Shown: positions 46,074 through 57,102, counted from the first letter of the stretch. The stretch: 64,000 bases of DNA from Raffaelea ambrosiae (GCA_002778195.1 PCDI01000017.1:262119-326118); one strand, 5' to 3'. Notes: generated by a model from the letters alone, not told the origin. A program made the numbers and translations.

Positions 46074-48806
46074 TTATGGCCGTCGTCTCGTGTTGGACGA
46101 CGAGGAACCAGAGTCTCGGGTCAGTCTTTGGATGAAGCCAAACAGGCCACCACCACCACCACTTCCAGAGGAGCCGCCACCACCGCTACCGCCGTTGTTG
46201 GCGGCTGCTCCTCCGCCTCCAATGGTACTGCCACCGCTGGCACCACTCATGCTGCCGTGGTCGCTGCCGTTGGTGCTGACCGGGCTGCGCTGGTAGGAAA
46301 AGTAGCCTCCTGGTATGTTGAAGGCTGAGCTGGTGCGTAGGCCGCCGCTTCTCGGGTCGCCGTACAGGGTGGACGAGCTGCGGCTGCTCCGGGCGGTGCG
46401 GTCTCGATCCCGATCCCGATCCAAGTCGCGGTCGCGGTCTCGATCCCGGCTTCGTTCTGACCATTCTCGGTCCCTGTCTCGCGTGCGGTCCCGGGACGAC
46501 TGGTGACGTGAAGGAGATGACGGATCTTGCTGGTGGCGATGGGCGTGCTGTTGATGTTGCGTCTGCAGCGACGGGTCTGAGGAGGATGGCCACCGGCGAC
46601 GACTGCTGCTGGTGCTGCCGGCACTGCCGTCGTGGCCCATAAAGTCGCCCGTAGACCAGGCTCGCTCGTCATCCGCGCTGTACTGCTGTCCGTTGTCGCT
46701 GCCACTGGCGTCGGCGTTGTTGTTGTTGTTGTTGTTGTTGCCACCAAGGCTGTCGCTGTCGTCGTTGTTGTTGTATCGCCGGCTTGAAAAGGACGGGCCG
46801 GGGTTCGGGGAGTGCGAGTCTCTACGTCGACGTTCCCGGTCGGACCGCTCCTGGTCCCTTCGGCTGCGATAATAGCTCGCAGGAATGCCGGCAACCTCCC
46901 GGATGGCAGCAAAGCGATCCTGTGCGTTCTGCATGTGGCTCCGAGGGGTGACACGAGGGGGAGAAGACGGCAGAGGCTGCTGAAAGAGGAAAGATAAGGG
47001 ATGAGAAGCCTCGGCGGCAGTGGGCGAGCGGTTGGCTGTGCTGGCGCTAACGCTGCGGCTTCTCCTGGTACTGGCACTGCCGGGGGCGTTGTTGTTGTTG
47101 CTGTTGCTGTTTTCGTTACTACCGCTGGCGGCTGCGTTTGTAGTCGCAGCAGCAGCAGCAGCAGCGGCGGCGGCGGCGGCGGCAAAATTGGGCCGCATAA
47201 TGTGGATGTGTGCCCGTGGCATATGGTCGTCGTTTCTGGTCGCAAAGGCAGCAGCAGTAGCACCCCCCCCAAAACCACCAAGACCACCAAGACCACCAGG
47301 ACCACCAGGACCCCCTCCACCCGCAGCGGCCCCAGCACTGGCCGAGCTTCGACGGCCGGCTCCTCGCTCGGCGGCCTCCACCGGGCTGCGGCAGACGGGA
47401 CAGGTGTTGTGCTGGCGTAGCCACATAATTACGCACTCGTCGTGGAACCAGTGGTTGCAGGGCAGGGTGACCACCTCCTGGTCCAGAGCCACCTCCGTCA
47501 GACAGATTGTGCATTCGGCTCGGCCCTCGGCACCGAGCATGGCAGCATCGACCTTTTTGCGGCCCAGACGGTCGATCGCGCTCTCAGATGCGGGCGGTGC
47601 GCCGCTGTGCGCGCTGTTGTTTTCCATCAGGGCCGTGATGATGCGGTCCAATGCCTCGTCCGAGTGCACGGCATCGCCCCCGCCGTACGCCATGAGGCCG
47701 TCCCGGCTGAGAATGGCCGTCAGGATTTGGTGCAGGGCGTTTGGGAAGTTGGGAGACAGAGGGGGGTGGCGCTGCTGCTGTTGCTCCTCGCTGAGCGGCG
47801 GCGGCGCCATAGCACCCATGATGTTGGCAAAGACCCTGTGGAGCGTAGCTTTCGTTAGTATCAAAGTAAGATTACCACCACCACCACCACCACCACCACC
47901 ACCACCACCACCACCACAAGCACTTAGCTGTAGATGGGAATTCACATACGTATTAAAATCGCCTGCCCCGGCGGTGGTACCCGATGCCCGCACGGGGCCC
48001 GTGGCAATGGTAAAGCTCGTGGCTCCGCCACGGAAGCGGGGGCCGTTGAACGTCGTCCTACGCACGTTTGTTATGGGCACGTCCCGTCCGCCAAAGGTGA
48101 AAACGTGGCGGTCGATGGTGGGCGAGTTGGGGTTGGGGCCGCGGTCTTCGTTGGAGCCGAAGAGGGTCTCCGGGCCCGAGCGGCCGGCCTGGGCCGTCCT
48201 AAAGCCGTTCAGAAAGTCGGAGAACGTGTTCATCAGGGCGTCGGGATCAGTTGGGTCCGGAGCGCCCGGCCGTCTGCCGCCGGGCCCGGATTGGCCGGCG
48301 CCGCCAGCCGGCGACGATGGCGTCGGCCGCGGGTAACTGGTTGTGGACCGGTACATGTAGGTCGTGCTGTTGGGTCCGTGGAACTCCTGCTCCTCGATAT
48401 CGGCCTCTTCTGGATCGGAGTCATCGTCGTAGTGGCTGTGGTGGTGGTGGTGGTGGTGGTGGTGCGGGAGGGAAAAAGGGTCGGGGAACGGATTGGGAAA
48501 CGGGTCGTGGAACTCGCGCGGGTCGTTGTCTGCTGAAACCTGAGGAGAACGAAAACCGTCAGAATGAGCCGTGTCGCTCCAGGGGGGGCTCCGGGATCCT
48601 GGGCTCCAGGGGGGGCCAGAGGGATGGCTAGAGGGGGTCAGGCGTGAGCGACTCACGATTTCAACAGCATCGCTGTGGCAGAGGGGGCACAGCAGAGACG
48701 AGGCGTCGATCCGGCCGCGGAACCACTCGTTGCCGCAGCTGTGGCAGTAGACGACCTCCTGCTCCGGGCCGGGCGACAGGTGCGAGTGCGGGTGTGCCGA
48801 CGACAT
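46074..48806 (-). CDS. RING-H2 zinc-finger protein, probable E3 ubiquitin ligase (RNF126-like layout)
   Basis: Three exons, 48657-48806, 47950-48539 and 46074-47835, give 833 residues. Intron 1 (117 bases) runs GTGAGT…CTCCTCAG; intron 2 (114 bases) runs GTATGT…GATACTAACG…CCACAG. Both are multiples of three without stops, so the unspliced frame is also open. An N-terminal zinc ribbon (CHSCGNEWFRGRIDASSLLC then PLC, residues about 21-43) and a RING-H2 at about 354-396 (CTICLTEVALDQEVVTLPCN, HWFHDEC, CPVC) give the layout of RNF115/126-type ligases. That family transfers ubiquitin from E2 enzymes and binds ubiquitin through the N-terminal finger. The rest is low-complexity: Asp/His near 130, Gly, Ala, Asn runs, an Arg-Asp repeat region near 740 (DRDRDRDLDRDRDRDR), and a conserved end LFGFIQRLTRDSGSSSSNTR. 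The start at 48806 is the Met nearest the zinc ribbon. Confidence 0.92.
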   Translation of the reverse strand: MSSAHPHSHLSPGPEQEVVYCHSCGNEWFRGRIDASSLLCPLCHSDAVEIVSRSRLTPSSHPSGPPWSPGSRSPPWSDTAHSDGFRSPQVSADNDPREFHDPFPNPFPDPFSLPHHHHHHHHHSHYDDDSDPEEADIEEQEFHGPNSTTYMYRSTTSYPRPTPSSPAGGAGQSGPGGRRPGAPDPTDPDALMNTFSDFLNGFRTAQAGRSGPETLFGSNEDRGPNPNSPTIDRHVFTFGGRDVPITNVRRTTFNGPRFRGGATSFTIATGPVRASGTTAGAGDFNTYVNSHLQLSACGGGGGGGGGGGGGGNLTLILTKATLHRVFANIMGAMAPPPLSEEQQQQRHPPLSPNFPNALHQILTAILSRDGLMAYGGGDAVHSDEALDRIITALMENNSAHSGAPPASESAIDRLGRKKVDAAMLGAEGRAECTICLTEVALDQEVVTLPCNHWFHDECVIMWLRQHNTCPVCRSPVEAAERGAGRRSSASAGAAAGGGGPGGPGGLGGLGGFGGGATAAAFATRNDDHMPRAHIHIMRPNFAAAAAAAAAAAAATTNAAASGSNENSNSNNNNAPGSASTRRSRSVSASTANRSPTAAEASHPLSFLFQQPLPSSPPRVTPRSHMQNAQDRFAAIREVAGIPASYYRSRRDQERSDRERRRRDSHSPNPGPSFSSRRYNNNDDSDSLGGNNNNNNNNADASGSDNGQQYSADDERAWSTGDFMGHDGSAGSTSSSRRRWPSSSDPSLQTQHQQHAHRHQQDPSSPSRHQSSRDRTRDRDREWSERSRDRDRDRDLDRDRDRDRTARSSRSSSTLYGDPRSGGLRTSSAFNIPGGYFSYQRSPVSTNGSDHGSMSGASGGSTIGGGGAAANNGGSGGGGSSGSGGGGGLFGFIQRLTRDSGSSSSNTRRRP
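47879..47921. repeat. CCA/TGG trinucleotide repeat inside RING-gene intron 2
   Basis: About 14 CCA units on the plus strand. In the unspliced reading of the gene they would encode a poly-glycine run. Confidence 0.95.
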
Positions 48807-49603
48807 GGCTGCTGGTGATCCTGTGGCCGGTCCCAGCGGCGCGGCAGCTGGGTCGCACGGCGGGCGAGGGCGGCGAAGCCGAGACCCAGCGGAGCAAGCC
48901 TGGCGGCACGGGGAGGCGAGCAAAGGCAGGGTCAGCTGGTGGCCCGACGGGACTCGCAAGGGAGTTGCGATCGATCTGCGAGAGCGGCGGAAGGTTGAGG
49001 AAGCTGAGGAAGCTGGGGAAGCGGCGGAAGGCGAGACAACCAGGGGGGCGGCGCGGGTGTGGTGGAGCTGCAGAGAAGCAGATGGAAGGCGGATTAGAAG
49101 AGCACAGGATGACGAAAGAGGGCTGATCTGGGTCGGCTGTGGGGAGACGTGGTGGCTGTCAGATCGAGGAGGCAATCCAGTTGTAGCGAGGCGGCGGATG
49201 TCGTCGAGAGAGGAAGACAGAGGGAGACAGAAAGACAGAAAGACAGAGACAGAAAGACAAAAAGACAGAAGAGCGGAAAGCGAAGCCACGAACAGACGAC
49301 GATACCGTCTGCCGGTTGTGCGTGCCTGTGGCGACAGAGGGGGCACGCGTGAGAATTGTGCGGCGGCTGATTTGTGGTCGCGGCGGTCTCCCGCAGCCCA
49401 GGGTAAGGTAACTAGCTACGGCCGGAGGCCCAGAGACAGTGCGAACTGTGCGAGCTAGTTAGTGCGCTGACAGGCGTGGCGGATGGCGGCAGCACGGTTG
49501 CGGCGGGAATATTGAAGAAAGCGGATTAGCGGGCTTGGGGCGGGCTGGCTGCGAAGATATGGGGCCTACAGAGGGCGACAGCGAGCGGAAACGAGGAAAA
49601 GGA

Positions 49604-49653
49604 GCGAGCAGGACGAGCAGGACGAGCAGGACGCGCAGGACGAGCAGGACGAA
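49604..49653. repeat. 9-base tandem repeat GAGCAGGAC
   Basis: Five to six units of GAGCAGGAC, one changed to GCGCAGGAC, in non-coding DNA. Confidence 0.9.
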
Positions 49654-51407
49654 CAGGCCAAAAGAGAGAAAGAATTGGAGGGGTTTTCTGCTTTCCTGCT
49701 TTCTCGCTTTCTTGCTTCAGGAAAACAAAGGAAAGGCCGACAATCAGCAATGGGAAGAACGTGGAAGACTTTGGAAGCGGCTGCGTCGACGGGTTGGAAG
49801 GGAAAGGCAGCCGAGACGAAACAGCAGAAACGAGCAGGCCCACGAGCCAGACAGAAGGCCAGCCACGACAGACACAAGAGGGCACCTTTCTTGGGTTCCC
49901 TCTGGGTACGTTTTTGTCCTTCTTGTCCAAGGCGAGCCGCAGTCCAGGAACAGTGACGCAGGTGTGCCAAAACGCGGCCCGTCCACGCGGCGCATGTGCA
50001 GCAAGCAGGCAGAGCGGGCGAGGGTGTCGACGGGTCAGACCCAGGCACAGAAAGGGTCGCCTGCTGCTGTTCTTGCTCATTAGTTGGTTGCGATGCAGGC
50101 GCTGTGGGTGCTGCTTGATGCCTGTTGGGCAGGAGGAAGCAAACAAAACACAAGGCAAGAGCCAACGGGCCAAACAGGCACAGGGACGGACACGAGGAAA
50201 CGGCGCCGGTCAGGGAGAGACGCTCTGGGGTCACCAGCCAGTCCTGTCGATCCTGGAACGGTGCAACGGTCGAGGCACAGAGACCGCTTCGCGGACTGTG
50301 CGATCGTGACAGGAACGACGCAGACTGAGAGGCAGGCGAGGCGCACGTGGGGTTTGCCCCAATTGCCATGATACAACTACGAGTCGTTGGAACAATTCAT
50401 TCTACGTGACGACGACCAACAGTGCGAGTACGCCGCGAATGAAAAGCCAGAGACACCAGACGAGGCAGCCTTGCCACGCACACCTCCCCCGTCTTGTATA
50501 GATGGCAGCGGAAACAGGAAGAAGCAGGGCCCGGAAAGAGCGCGCCACCATTGCGGCTACACGGCCACGTGTGCGGCTTATCAGCGGTCGTGTTGTCTGT
50601 CTGGTGTCCAAGAAGGTTTCCCAGTATGCTGAAACGCAGGTGACAAGGTGGTGCCAGCGAACATGAGAGGCCTGCCGGGCTGGCTGTTTTTCGACATGTG
50701 CCATTATGCCTTGCCAAATAGGCACCCAAGGTCTCCAGACGCACCACAATCTGACAAAAAGGGTGTCCCGGCATACAGTAGTTGTCTGGCGAGGCCCTTA
50801 AAGCGGGGGCGCCTGGCACACAGTTAGGTGCTAGATCGCTAGATCGTCTGGAGCACTACCCTCGGCAACATCCCCCCCATTTGGTGGGTGAAGCATGCGT
50901 GCTTGTTCGGCAGTACTGTCTAGATCATCCGAGATACAAGCTGTCTGCAGAGAGGATCTGTTGCTCGTTCTGTCTGAGCTGCTCTCCAAGTGCACTCTTG
51001 CTTGTCATATATATCATATATATCATATATATATATATATTTCTCACATATGGAAGATGCTATGTACGGGCGGGGATGTCTTCGAGGACGGGTCTGGAAG
51101 GAGGTAGCTTGACTCTTCTTGCTGCCTTGCTCTTTTCGGCTTGCAGTCTCGAGCTCTGCTGTCCCCAGTCCGTCCTCGAGTGCTGTGTATGAACGAAAGT
51201 TCTTGTAAGGATGAATGGTGACAGAGGCGTTCGTGAACGCCAACGATATGCAAAAACGGAAACGAAGACAAGAATGAAGAGAACAAGAAAACAAGAACAT
51301 AAGAACAGAAAACAAGAAACCAACGACAGAACAATGAAAAGCAACGAAACAGCACAACTCCAGCTGGCGACCAAAAAAAGAGACAAATGAAAAATGATGA
51401 CACAATT

Positions 51408-51500
51408 TCCTTTGGGGGTTCCTTTCGGTTTCCTTTGGGTTTCCTTGGAGTTTCCTTGGGGGTTCCTTGGGGGTTCCTTCGGTTTTCCTTTGGTTGTTGG
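51408..51500. repeat. Degenerate 12-base tandem repeat TTTCCTTGGGGG
   Basis: About seven imperfect units of GGTTTCCTTTGG / GGGGGTTCCTTG type just downstream (on the gene strand) of FIS1. Confidence 0.85.
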
Positions 51501-51677
51501 TTTTCCAATTTTTTTTAGATAATTTCCCATGTTTCTTTCTTTGCCTTGTCTTTTTCCTCGTCTCGACTCAGCCTTCTTTTGTCTCCTTCCTCCTCCTCCT
51601 CCTCCTCCTCCTTGTCGCCTCGCCTTTCTTCCCACTGACTTCTCATCTTCTTTTTCTCATCCTCTTTGCTTCTCTCT

Positions 51678-52592
51678 TTACCTCCTCCGACCCATGTTCC
51701 GGAAGAGGACGCCGCCCACGACACCGGCCACCACGGCTATGCCGCTCACAATGGCTACGCCCACCAGTCCTTCCTTCTGCACCTTGTCGTCGATCAGCAT
51801 GTTGAGGTTCGACGCCTGCTGGTTGGTCGGCTCCTTCTCGATCAGGAGTTCGTTGTACCGCCGTGCCTCGGCGTAGTTGCCGAGCTTGTAGTTGCCGAGT
51901 GCAAGGTAGTAGAGGCACTCGCGGCGCCGCTCTGGGGACGTGCGGAAGATTTCGGACAGGAGCATGACGCCCTGCTGCTGGTCGCCGCGTGCGTTGGATT
52001 TGACGAGGCCCTGGGGTGGGGGGTGGGGGGAGTTAGTTGTGGACAAGGAGGCGCGAGCAGAGCGAGGGCCAAGATTCATCAACGAGCGGAACGAGGACCA
52101 GAAACGTACCCATGCAAAGTTGAACTTGGTCTGGACACCGACCATGTCGCCTTCCTTCTCGTACTGCGCGCGCAGCACCTGGAGCTCCGCCGGGTTCAGC
52201 GGCCTGTTATCCATCTTGTTAGCAGACTATCCAGCAAGTCTCTCTGTCCGTCCGCCCGCCCGTCCGTCTGTCCGTCTGTCCGTCTGTCCGTCTGTCTGTC
52301 GGTGTGGCGTGTATGCTGGACAAGCTCGCATAACCTCGCGCTAGCCTGAGGGTCAAGTCGGGGCAAGAGGCCGCGGAGTCGCAAGGAAAAAAAAGAAGGG
52401 GTATACTCTAGGTTTTGGGTCGCACGTACGTCTCGGCGTCTACTGCATCTGTAGAAAGGGACACGAGTCAATGGTTAGCTATGGTCGCGGTGTGGCCGGG
52501 AAGCTTCGCGCCGTCTCGGGGAAACGGGGAAAAAAGAAGAGCCACAACGAAAAAAAAAACCCCCAAAACATACAAGGCAAGGTCGAGCCCAT
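51678..52592 (-). CDS. FIS1: Mitochondrial fission 1 protein Fis1
   Basis: Four exons: 52574-52592 (19 bases), 52430-52448 (19 bases), 52110-52203 and 51678-52010, 154 residues. Donors are GTATGT, GTACGT and GTACGT; acceptors CTACAG, ATAACAG and CCCCAG, with GCTAAC branches before exons 2 and 3. Spliced, the start reads MGSTLPYAVDAETPLNPAEL, which matches other fungal Fis1 N-termini; an ATG inside intron 2 (MDNRPLNP) would give a wrong start. The TPR-like body follows (LQVLRAQYEKEGDMVGVQTK, FAWGLVKSN, LLSEIFRTSPERRRECLYYL, ALGNYKLGNYAEARRYNELL). The C-terminal anchor GVAIVSGIAVVAGVVGGVLF ends in a basic tail (RNMGRRR), as needed for insertion in the mitochondrial outer membrane. Fis1 recruits the fission dynamin Dnm1 through adaptors. 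Confidence 0.97.
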
Positions 52593-53585
52593 TTTGGCGG
52601 CTGTGTTGGGGCGACCGTATAGAGTGGGAGAAAAAAGCGTGTGAAAGCCTTTTCCGTTGTGAAGGGAAAAAGTGAGAAGACAGGGTCTTTGTCGTTGGGT
52701 GTGTCGTCGGTTTGGGGCGGGTGGTGGTGGTGGTGGTGATGCGCATATGTGGGCGGAAAGGGAGAGGGAAGTGCATAGTGGGGAGGCAGCGAAAGGCTTC
52801 CCTTTTGGAGCGCCTACCTCGCGTGCCCCCCCCCCCCCCCCCCCCCCCTCTCCTCGCACTGGACTGACCTCACCACGCGCGGGCCCCTCACGGGGTCTCT
52901 CTAATACACAAGGTTGCCTCCGCCACTCTCCGCCCCTCCTTGTCGGGTTCCTTGTTGGGAAATGCGCACTAGCCCCTACGTAATTGGTTAGCCACGGCAA
53001 GGCAGCTGCATTTTGGATTTTTGGTGCTAAAAATCCCACTAACAGAGAGAACAGCTGCTCGGGTTCGGACTACGGACTACACCTAATCTGCGACAGGTGC
53101 ACTCTGGAGGTGTGAGCGTACTCCTGTGTGTAGGTAAACGTGATGGGACAAACCTTAATCATGTGCCGGGACCTCAAGAGAGCCTGGGGAAAGGCTCACT
53201 CGGCATTCACATTTCACGCAATGGCTAAAGGCCCCCGTCGCATGCCAGAAACATAGCCGAAAACCAACCAGCTATTAACTACTGTGTGCTGTCGACAGGG
53301 CCCAACCTAATGGAGATCCCTGCCGTTGATCGTCGCGAGGCCACACCAGCCCCTCCAAGTAGAAACATACAAAGCAGGCGGTGTCTTTGCTTGCCAGGTC
53401 CATGCGTCCAACGGCGGACGTTGGCCAGAGCGGGCGGGTAACCTGGACCATGGCGCTCGACGAGGGGCGGGTTGGCCTCAAACCAAGGCTTGCTTGGGCT
53501 ATAACGCAGCCAGTGGCTCGTTTTGGCAGCGCATGTCTAACTCGAAGCACGCCAGCACTCGCATCGGGTTCACCAGCAGCCCAAG
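52593..53585. other. Intergenic: FIS1 promoter region
   Basis: Contains a C homopolymer of about 23 bases at 52826-52848 and a GGT repeat at 52720-52738. Ordinary sequence follows from 53000. No gene is seen. Confidence 0.55.
52826..52848. repeat. C homopolymer (about 23 bases)
   Basis: An uninterrupted C run about 235 bases upstream of the FIS1 start. Its exact length may be unreliable in the assembly. Confidence 0.9.
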
Positions 53586-54933
53586 ATGTCAGACCAACAA
53601 CCGACGGGACCAAGATCACCGCTCTCGTCCGCCGAGAGCGACGACGGCATGGAGAGTTGCCGCGAATCTTATTTTATAGATACAGACCTTTGCAGCTGTG
53701 CTGGAGGTGTTCGAGGACCAGTTGGCTCAGCCGGGCCGCGACGTGCTCCGTCGTCGCCAGCCAGACCGCTCCGAATCCAGCACAGTACCCTCTGTGGGTG
53801 AGCCAATCTATGGCTCTTACAACATCTTGTTTCCGTTGACATGCGAGGACGCCACCCCGTGGCTCGTCAAAATTCCTGCGAACGGCACAAAAGACAAGTG
53901 GGACGATATGTTTGCCTCCACTCTCACGGCCGAGGCCAAAACCATGCTGCTTCTAAAGCACGAGACAACTATTCCCCTTCCAGGCGTTGACTTCTCGGCC
54001 ACGACAGAAGATCCACTCCATTGCCCTTCCATCATCATCGCTTTCATCGGTGCCTTGCCTCTGTACGATGTCTGGTTTGCACACCGCATCAATGGCCTGG
54101 ATGCCGAGACAGTGCACCGGTGCAGAGTTCGAGCTCGCAACGACAATGCTTTGGCCTTATGCAACTGCAAAAGATCACGTTTCAAATGGGAGGGAGCCCT
54201 CTGTTTGACGAGAATGGCAACACTTTCAAAACTGGGCCGTATCGCATAGTGGACCAGGGGGGCACAGTGACCCGCGAGCTGAACAAACAAGATGATGACC
54301 TGGACTATTCTGACATCTATGTTGATATCGACCCAATCAGCGATCCCAAGAAATGCTTTACAAATGGATGGGACCAGAGGCCCGACAATGAAAGCTCGCT
54401 CTCCCGCGGGGTGGAAATGCTGCTAAGAAAGCTCATCAGCTGGCTGCCTGACCTCCCTGAGGGCATGGAGAGCTCCGGGGCTCATTGGTTGGGGCGGGAT
54501 TGTCACTGCTCCGCGCACATTGGGCAACGAGTCTTTACCCGGATACAACGAGTCCGTAGAACAGGAGCCGGTTGGATGCTGGGAGGACTCGCCCTGGACA
54601 CTGGCTAAGCTGCGCAAAGTCTACATAGATGCCATGACGCAGCGTCAAAACGAAGGCCTCTCTGGCTTGCCAGGAGATGACACAGATATTGGGCTCGATC
54701 TCTGCCGGGTGTCTCTTATTACTGACAACCTGAGCAATGCGGCACACAATCCCATTTGTATCGACCCTATTGCTAACAAGTTGGTTAATGAGATTTGGGC
54801 CAACTCGGACGAGGACGACACACCGTTCCCTACAGAGCTAGCCGAGGAAATTGCTGATGACGGCATTGGCGAAGACGTTCTGGAGGCCTTAACCAGAGGG
54901 TTTTCCGACTTTTTGAACAAGGAAGGTCTATGA
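53586..54933 (+). pseudogene. Decayed APH-type phosphotransferase (fungal kinase-like) gene
   Basis: The plus strand carries pieces of a fungal aminoglycoside-phosphotransferase-fold protein in changing frames. Piece 1 starts at ATG 53586 (ESYFIDTDL). Piece 2, in the next frame from about 53685, reads VFEDQLAQ, then VGEPIYGSYNILFPLTCEDA, WLVKIPANGT and MLLLKHETTIPLPGVDF. Piece 3 (from about 54130) reads LMQLQKITFQMGGSPLFDEN, DISDPKK-like text and LLRKLISWLPDLPEG. Piece 4 (from about 54480) reads LIGWGGIVTAPRTLGNESLP, GCWEDSP, DLCRVSLITDNLSNAAHNP and stops at 54931-54933. In intact family members a catalytic loop with an HxDxxxxN motif lies between pieces 3 and 4 and is followed by a D-W-D motif; here only about five residues remain between them, and the D-W-D position reads G-W-G. 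At least three frame changes and this loss make an active kinase very unlikely. Confidence 0.75.
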
Positions 54934-55794
54934 AATTGACATGTTCTTCACACGTCGCAGCCTGTAGTTATTCGTCTCATTTAGGCACAGCCAGCGGCAT
55001 CATACTGGGCAGACGCAACGACAGTGTTTTGTATTTGACCCAAGTATTTGACTTTTGATATTACAGTAGGGTGCCCTTAGGAAGACATGTATCTGTACTA
55101 TGTAAGGACTGCAACAGCAAGCCAAAGAGACGATCTCTATCTTGCATTAGGGCTGTACAGCGACCCGAGACGGTGGATGCGGCTCGGTGGGGCAGGAAAA
55201 TCCCCTAAAGCTTGGCGGCTAGTGGCGCTGTCGCTGAGTTGTGATCACTGCAGACCACAAGCAACGGGGGGCAGCAACTACAAACAACGATTGACTTGCT
55301 TCATATTTTACAGAATCTGCCAATAAACTCAACGACCTTGATAAAAGGTATAGAACCTTGTTTCTCGAGTGATGAATGCATCTCCTCTTCCGTTCACTGT
55401 GAATCTGCCAATTGTACGCTACCAGTTTGGCAGTTGCAGCCGTTTGGTGCCAGACGGTTGGTCGGGCGGGGACGGTCGTGCCTTTCCGATAAGATAGATA
55501 ATCACCCGAGCGACCAGGGATGCCCCCCCATAATGCGCGACCAGGCCGTCACTCTTTGGCGCATCGACCCGTGTCAACACAAACGCAATCGCGAACATAC
55601 CGAAGGACAAGAATTTTATACAACACTCGGCACGCAGACGTTACCGAGCTCTACGACCAGTCTACTCGACCAACCGACTCTGGGGAATTCTCGAAACAGA
55701 ATCACAACGACAGAACACCATTTCCCACCTTGGATTTTCCCAACTTAGATAGACGACAACACAAAAAACACAAAAAAAAACAGACGTCGCAAAG
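54934..55794. other. Intergenic: upstream of SPC24
   Basis: Contains TACTATGTA at 55096-55104 and ordinary mixed sequence. A-rich runs at 55760-55790 immediately precede the SPC24 start. No gene is supported. Confidence 0.55.
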
Positions 55795-56557
55795 ATGTTG
55801 TTCGAGGAGGATCCCGCTGTTGTATGTGCGCCCCCTATAAGATATACAAGGCAACCAACGAAGAAGAGACACGGAAAAAAAAAATGCTGACTTTTCCATG
55901 CGCAGCTCATCCAGCACACCGTCGACAACTTCAACATTGCGCCCGACAAGGCCGCCGTCGCGCGCGTCAAGGAGTCTCTCTCGACCCTGCAGGAAGCCCG
56001 CCAGCTGCAAGTCGAGCAAGCCGAGAACTCGTTACGAAGTGAGTGGAGAGAGAGAGAGAAGGGGGTGAGAGTGGGAGGAGAGAAGAAAAGACCTGTACTA
56101 ACTGAGCCCAGAACTGGCCCGGCAGCTCAACACGCTCGGGTCGCAGCACGACGACATCGCGTCCAAACACGCGTCCGCCAACCACGCGTCCACGATTGCC
56201 GACCTCGACACCAAGAAGTTCCGCGTGGCCAAGGCGGCGTCGGACCTCGAGATGGAGACGGAGCGGCTGTCGTCGCAGGCGGCGGATCTGGCGGCGCGGC
56301 TGCAGGAGCTGGAGCTGCAAGGCGACGATGGCGGCACCCCCCCGTCGGACGCCAAAGACGGGGCGACGGAAGACGAAGTGCTGCTGCGGCTGCAGGTGTA
56401 CCGCAGCCTGGGCATTGAGCTGGAGCGGGACGGGCGCGAGGGCGAGTGGACGCGGGCGGTGATCCGGAACGACCGCAAGGGCGACGTGCATGTGGTGAAC
56501 ATGGACAAGAAGTTTTCGCGCTTCTTTTATGCCAACTACTTTTGGCAGACCTTGTGA
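55795..56557 (+). CDS. SPC24: Kinetochore protein Spc24 (Ndc80 complex)
   Basis: Three exons, 55795-55821, 55906-56038 and 56112-56557, give 201 residues, the usual size for fungal Spc24. Intron 1 has GTATGT and GCGCAG; intron 2 (73 bases) has GTGAGT and a TACTAAC branch close to its CCCAG acceptor. Spliced, it reads MLFEEDPAV-LIQHTVDNFN and continues IAPDKAAVARVKESLSTLQ, a long coiled coil to about residue 130, an acidic linker (GDDGGTPPSDAKDG), and the C-terminal globular part LLRLQVYRSLGIELERDG, VIRNDRKGDVHVVNMDKKF, SRFFYANYFWQTL. Spc24 pairs with Spc25 and anchors the Ndc80 complex to the inner kinetochore. The first exon encodes only nine residues. Confidence 0.96.
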
Positions 56558-57102
56558 GGGGGGGGTGAGAGGGAGGGTGTGGAAGGGAACGATACGAAGG
56601 ACATGTTTCCTTCCTCGCTTGGGCATCGCAATGAGGAGGCATGACGAAACTATGGGAGGGCGTTTTCTGGAGTTTTTGAGCGGGTATTTCTGTTTGCGTT
56701 CGATCCAGCACAGAAAACTCCATGTTTGGATACCTTTTTTTTTTTTTTTTTTAAATTGTGGACAGGATACGACGATACCAAAGGGACTGTAATGTTTGGG
56801 GCACGGTTTGCATGTGAAGGAGAGCAGGCAGGACGAGATTAGATATAACTAGGAAGCGTTTTCGGACACCCACTCCTCTATTCGTAGGGCGCCGTCTTAC
56901 ATGCCTAAAGTCCGCCTCGTTGGGGGAATCAAAAAAAAAAAGGCGCCCCGCCATTTGATGACGCGACCTGTTCTCACTGCCAGACTGGTATAAGACAAAA
57001 AACGGTCATCCGCTGAGGATGGGCTCTTGCAATCGGAGCGTGTCCACCTGTCTGACAAGGTTCCACTGAAGAAGAATCCTTGTCCTTTCTTGTTCCTACA
57101 CA
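56558..57102. other. Intergenic between SPC24 and the TatD-type gene
   Basis: 545 bases with a T-run of about 18 at 56733-56750. No gene is seen. Confidence 0.6.

Larger units (their letters stand above)
48807..51677. other. 2.9 kb intergenic between the RING gene start and FIS1 stop
   Basis: The part near 48810-49450 is the RING gene leader, purine-rich on the plus strand. Tandem arrays lie at 49604-49653 and 51408-51500, and a TATATA run at 51006-51040. Open frames in it (up to about 267 codons) are Arg/Ser/Leu-rich shadows without a family; none is accepted. Confidence 0.5.

Noticed and set aside
46247..47338. A 363-codon minus-strand frame overlapping the RING gene
   Set aside because: Out-of-frame shadow of the RING gene's low-complexity exon (Thr/Leu/Pro runs).
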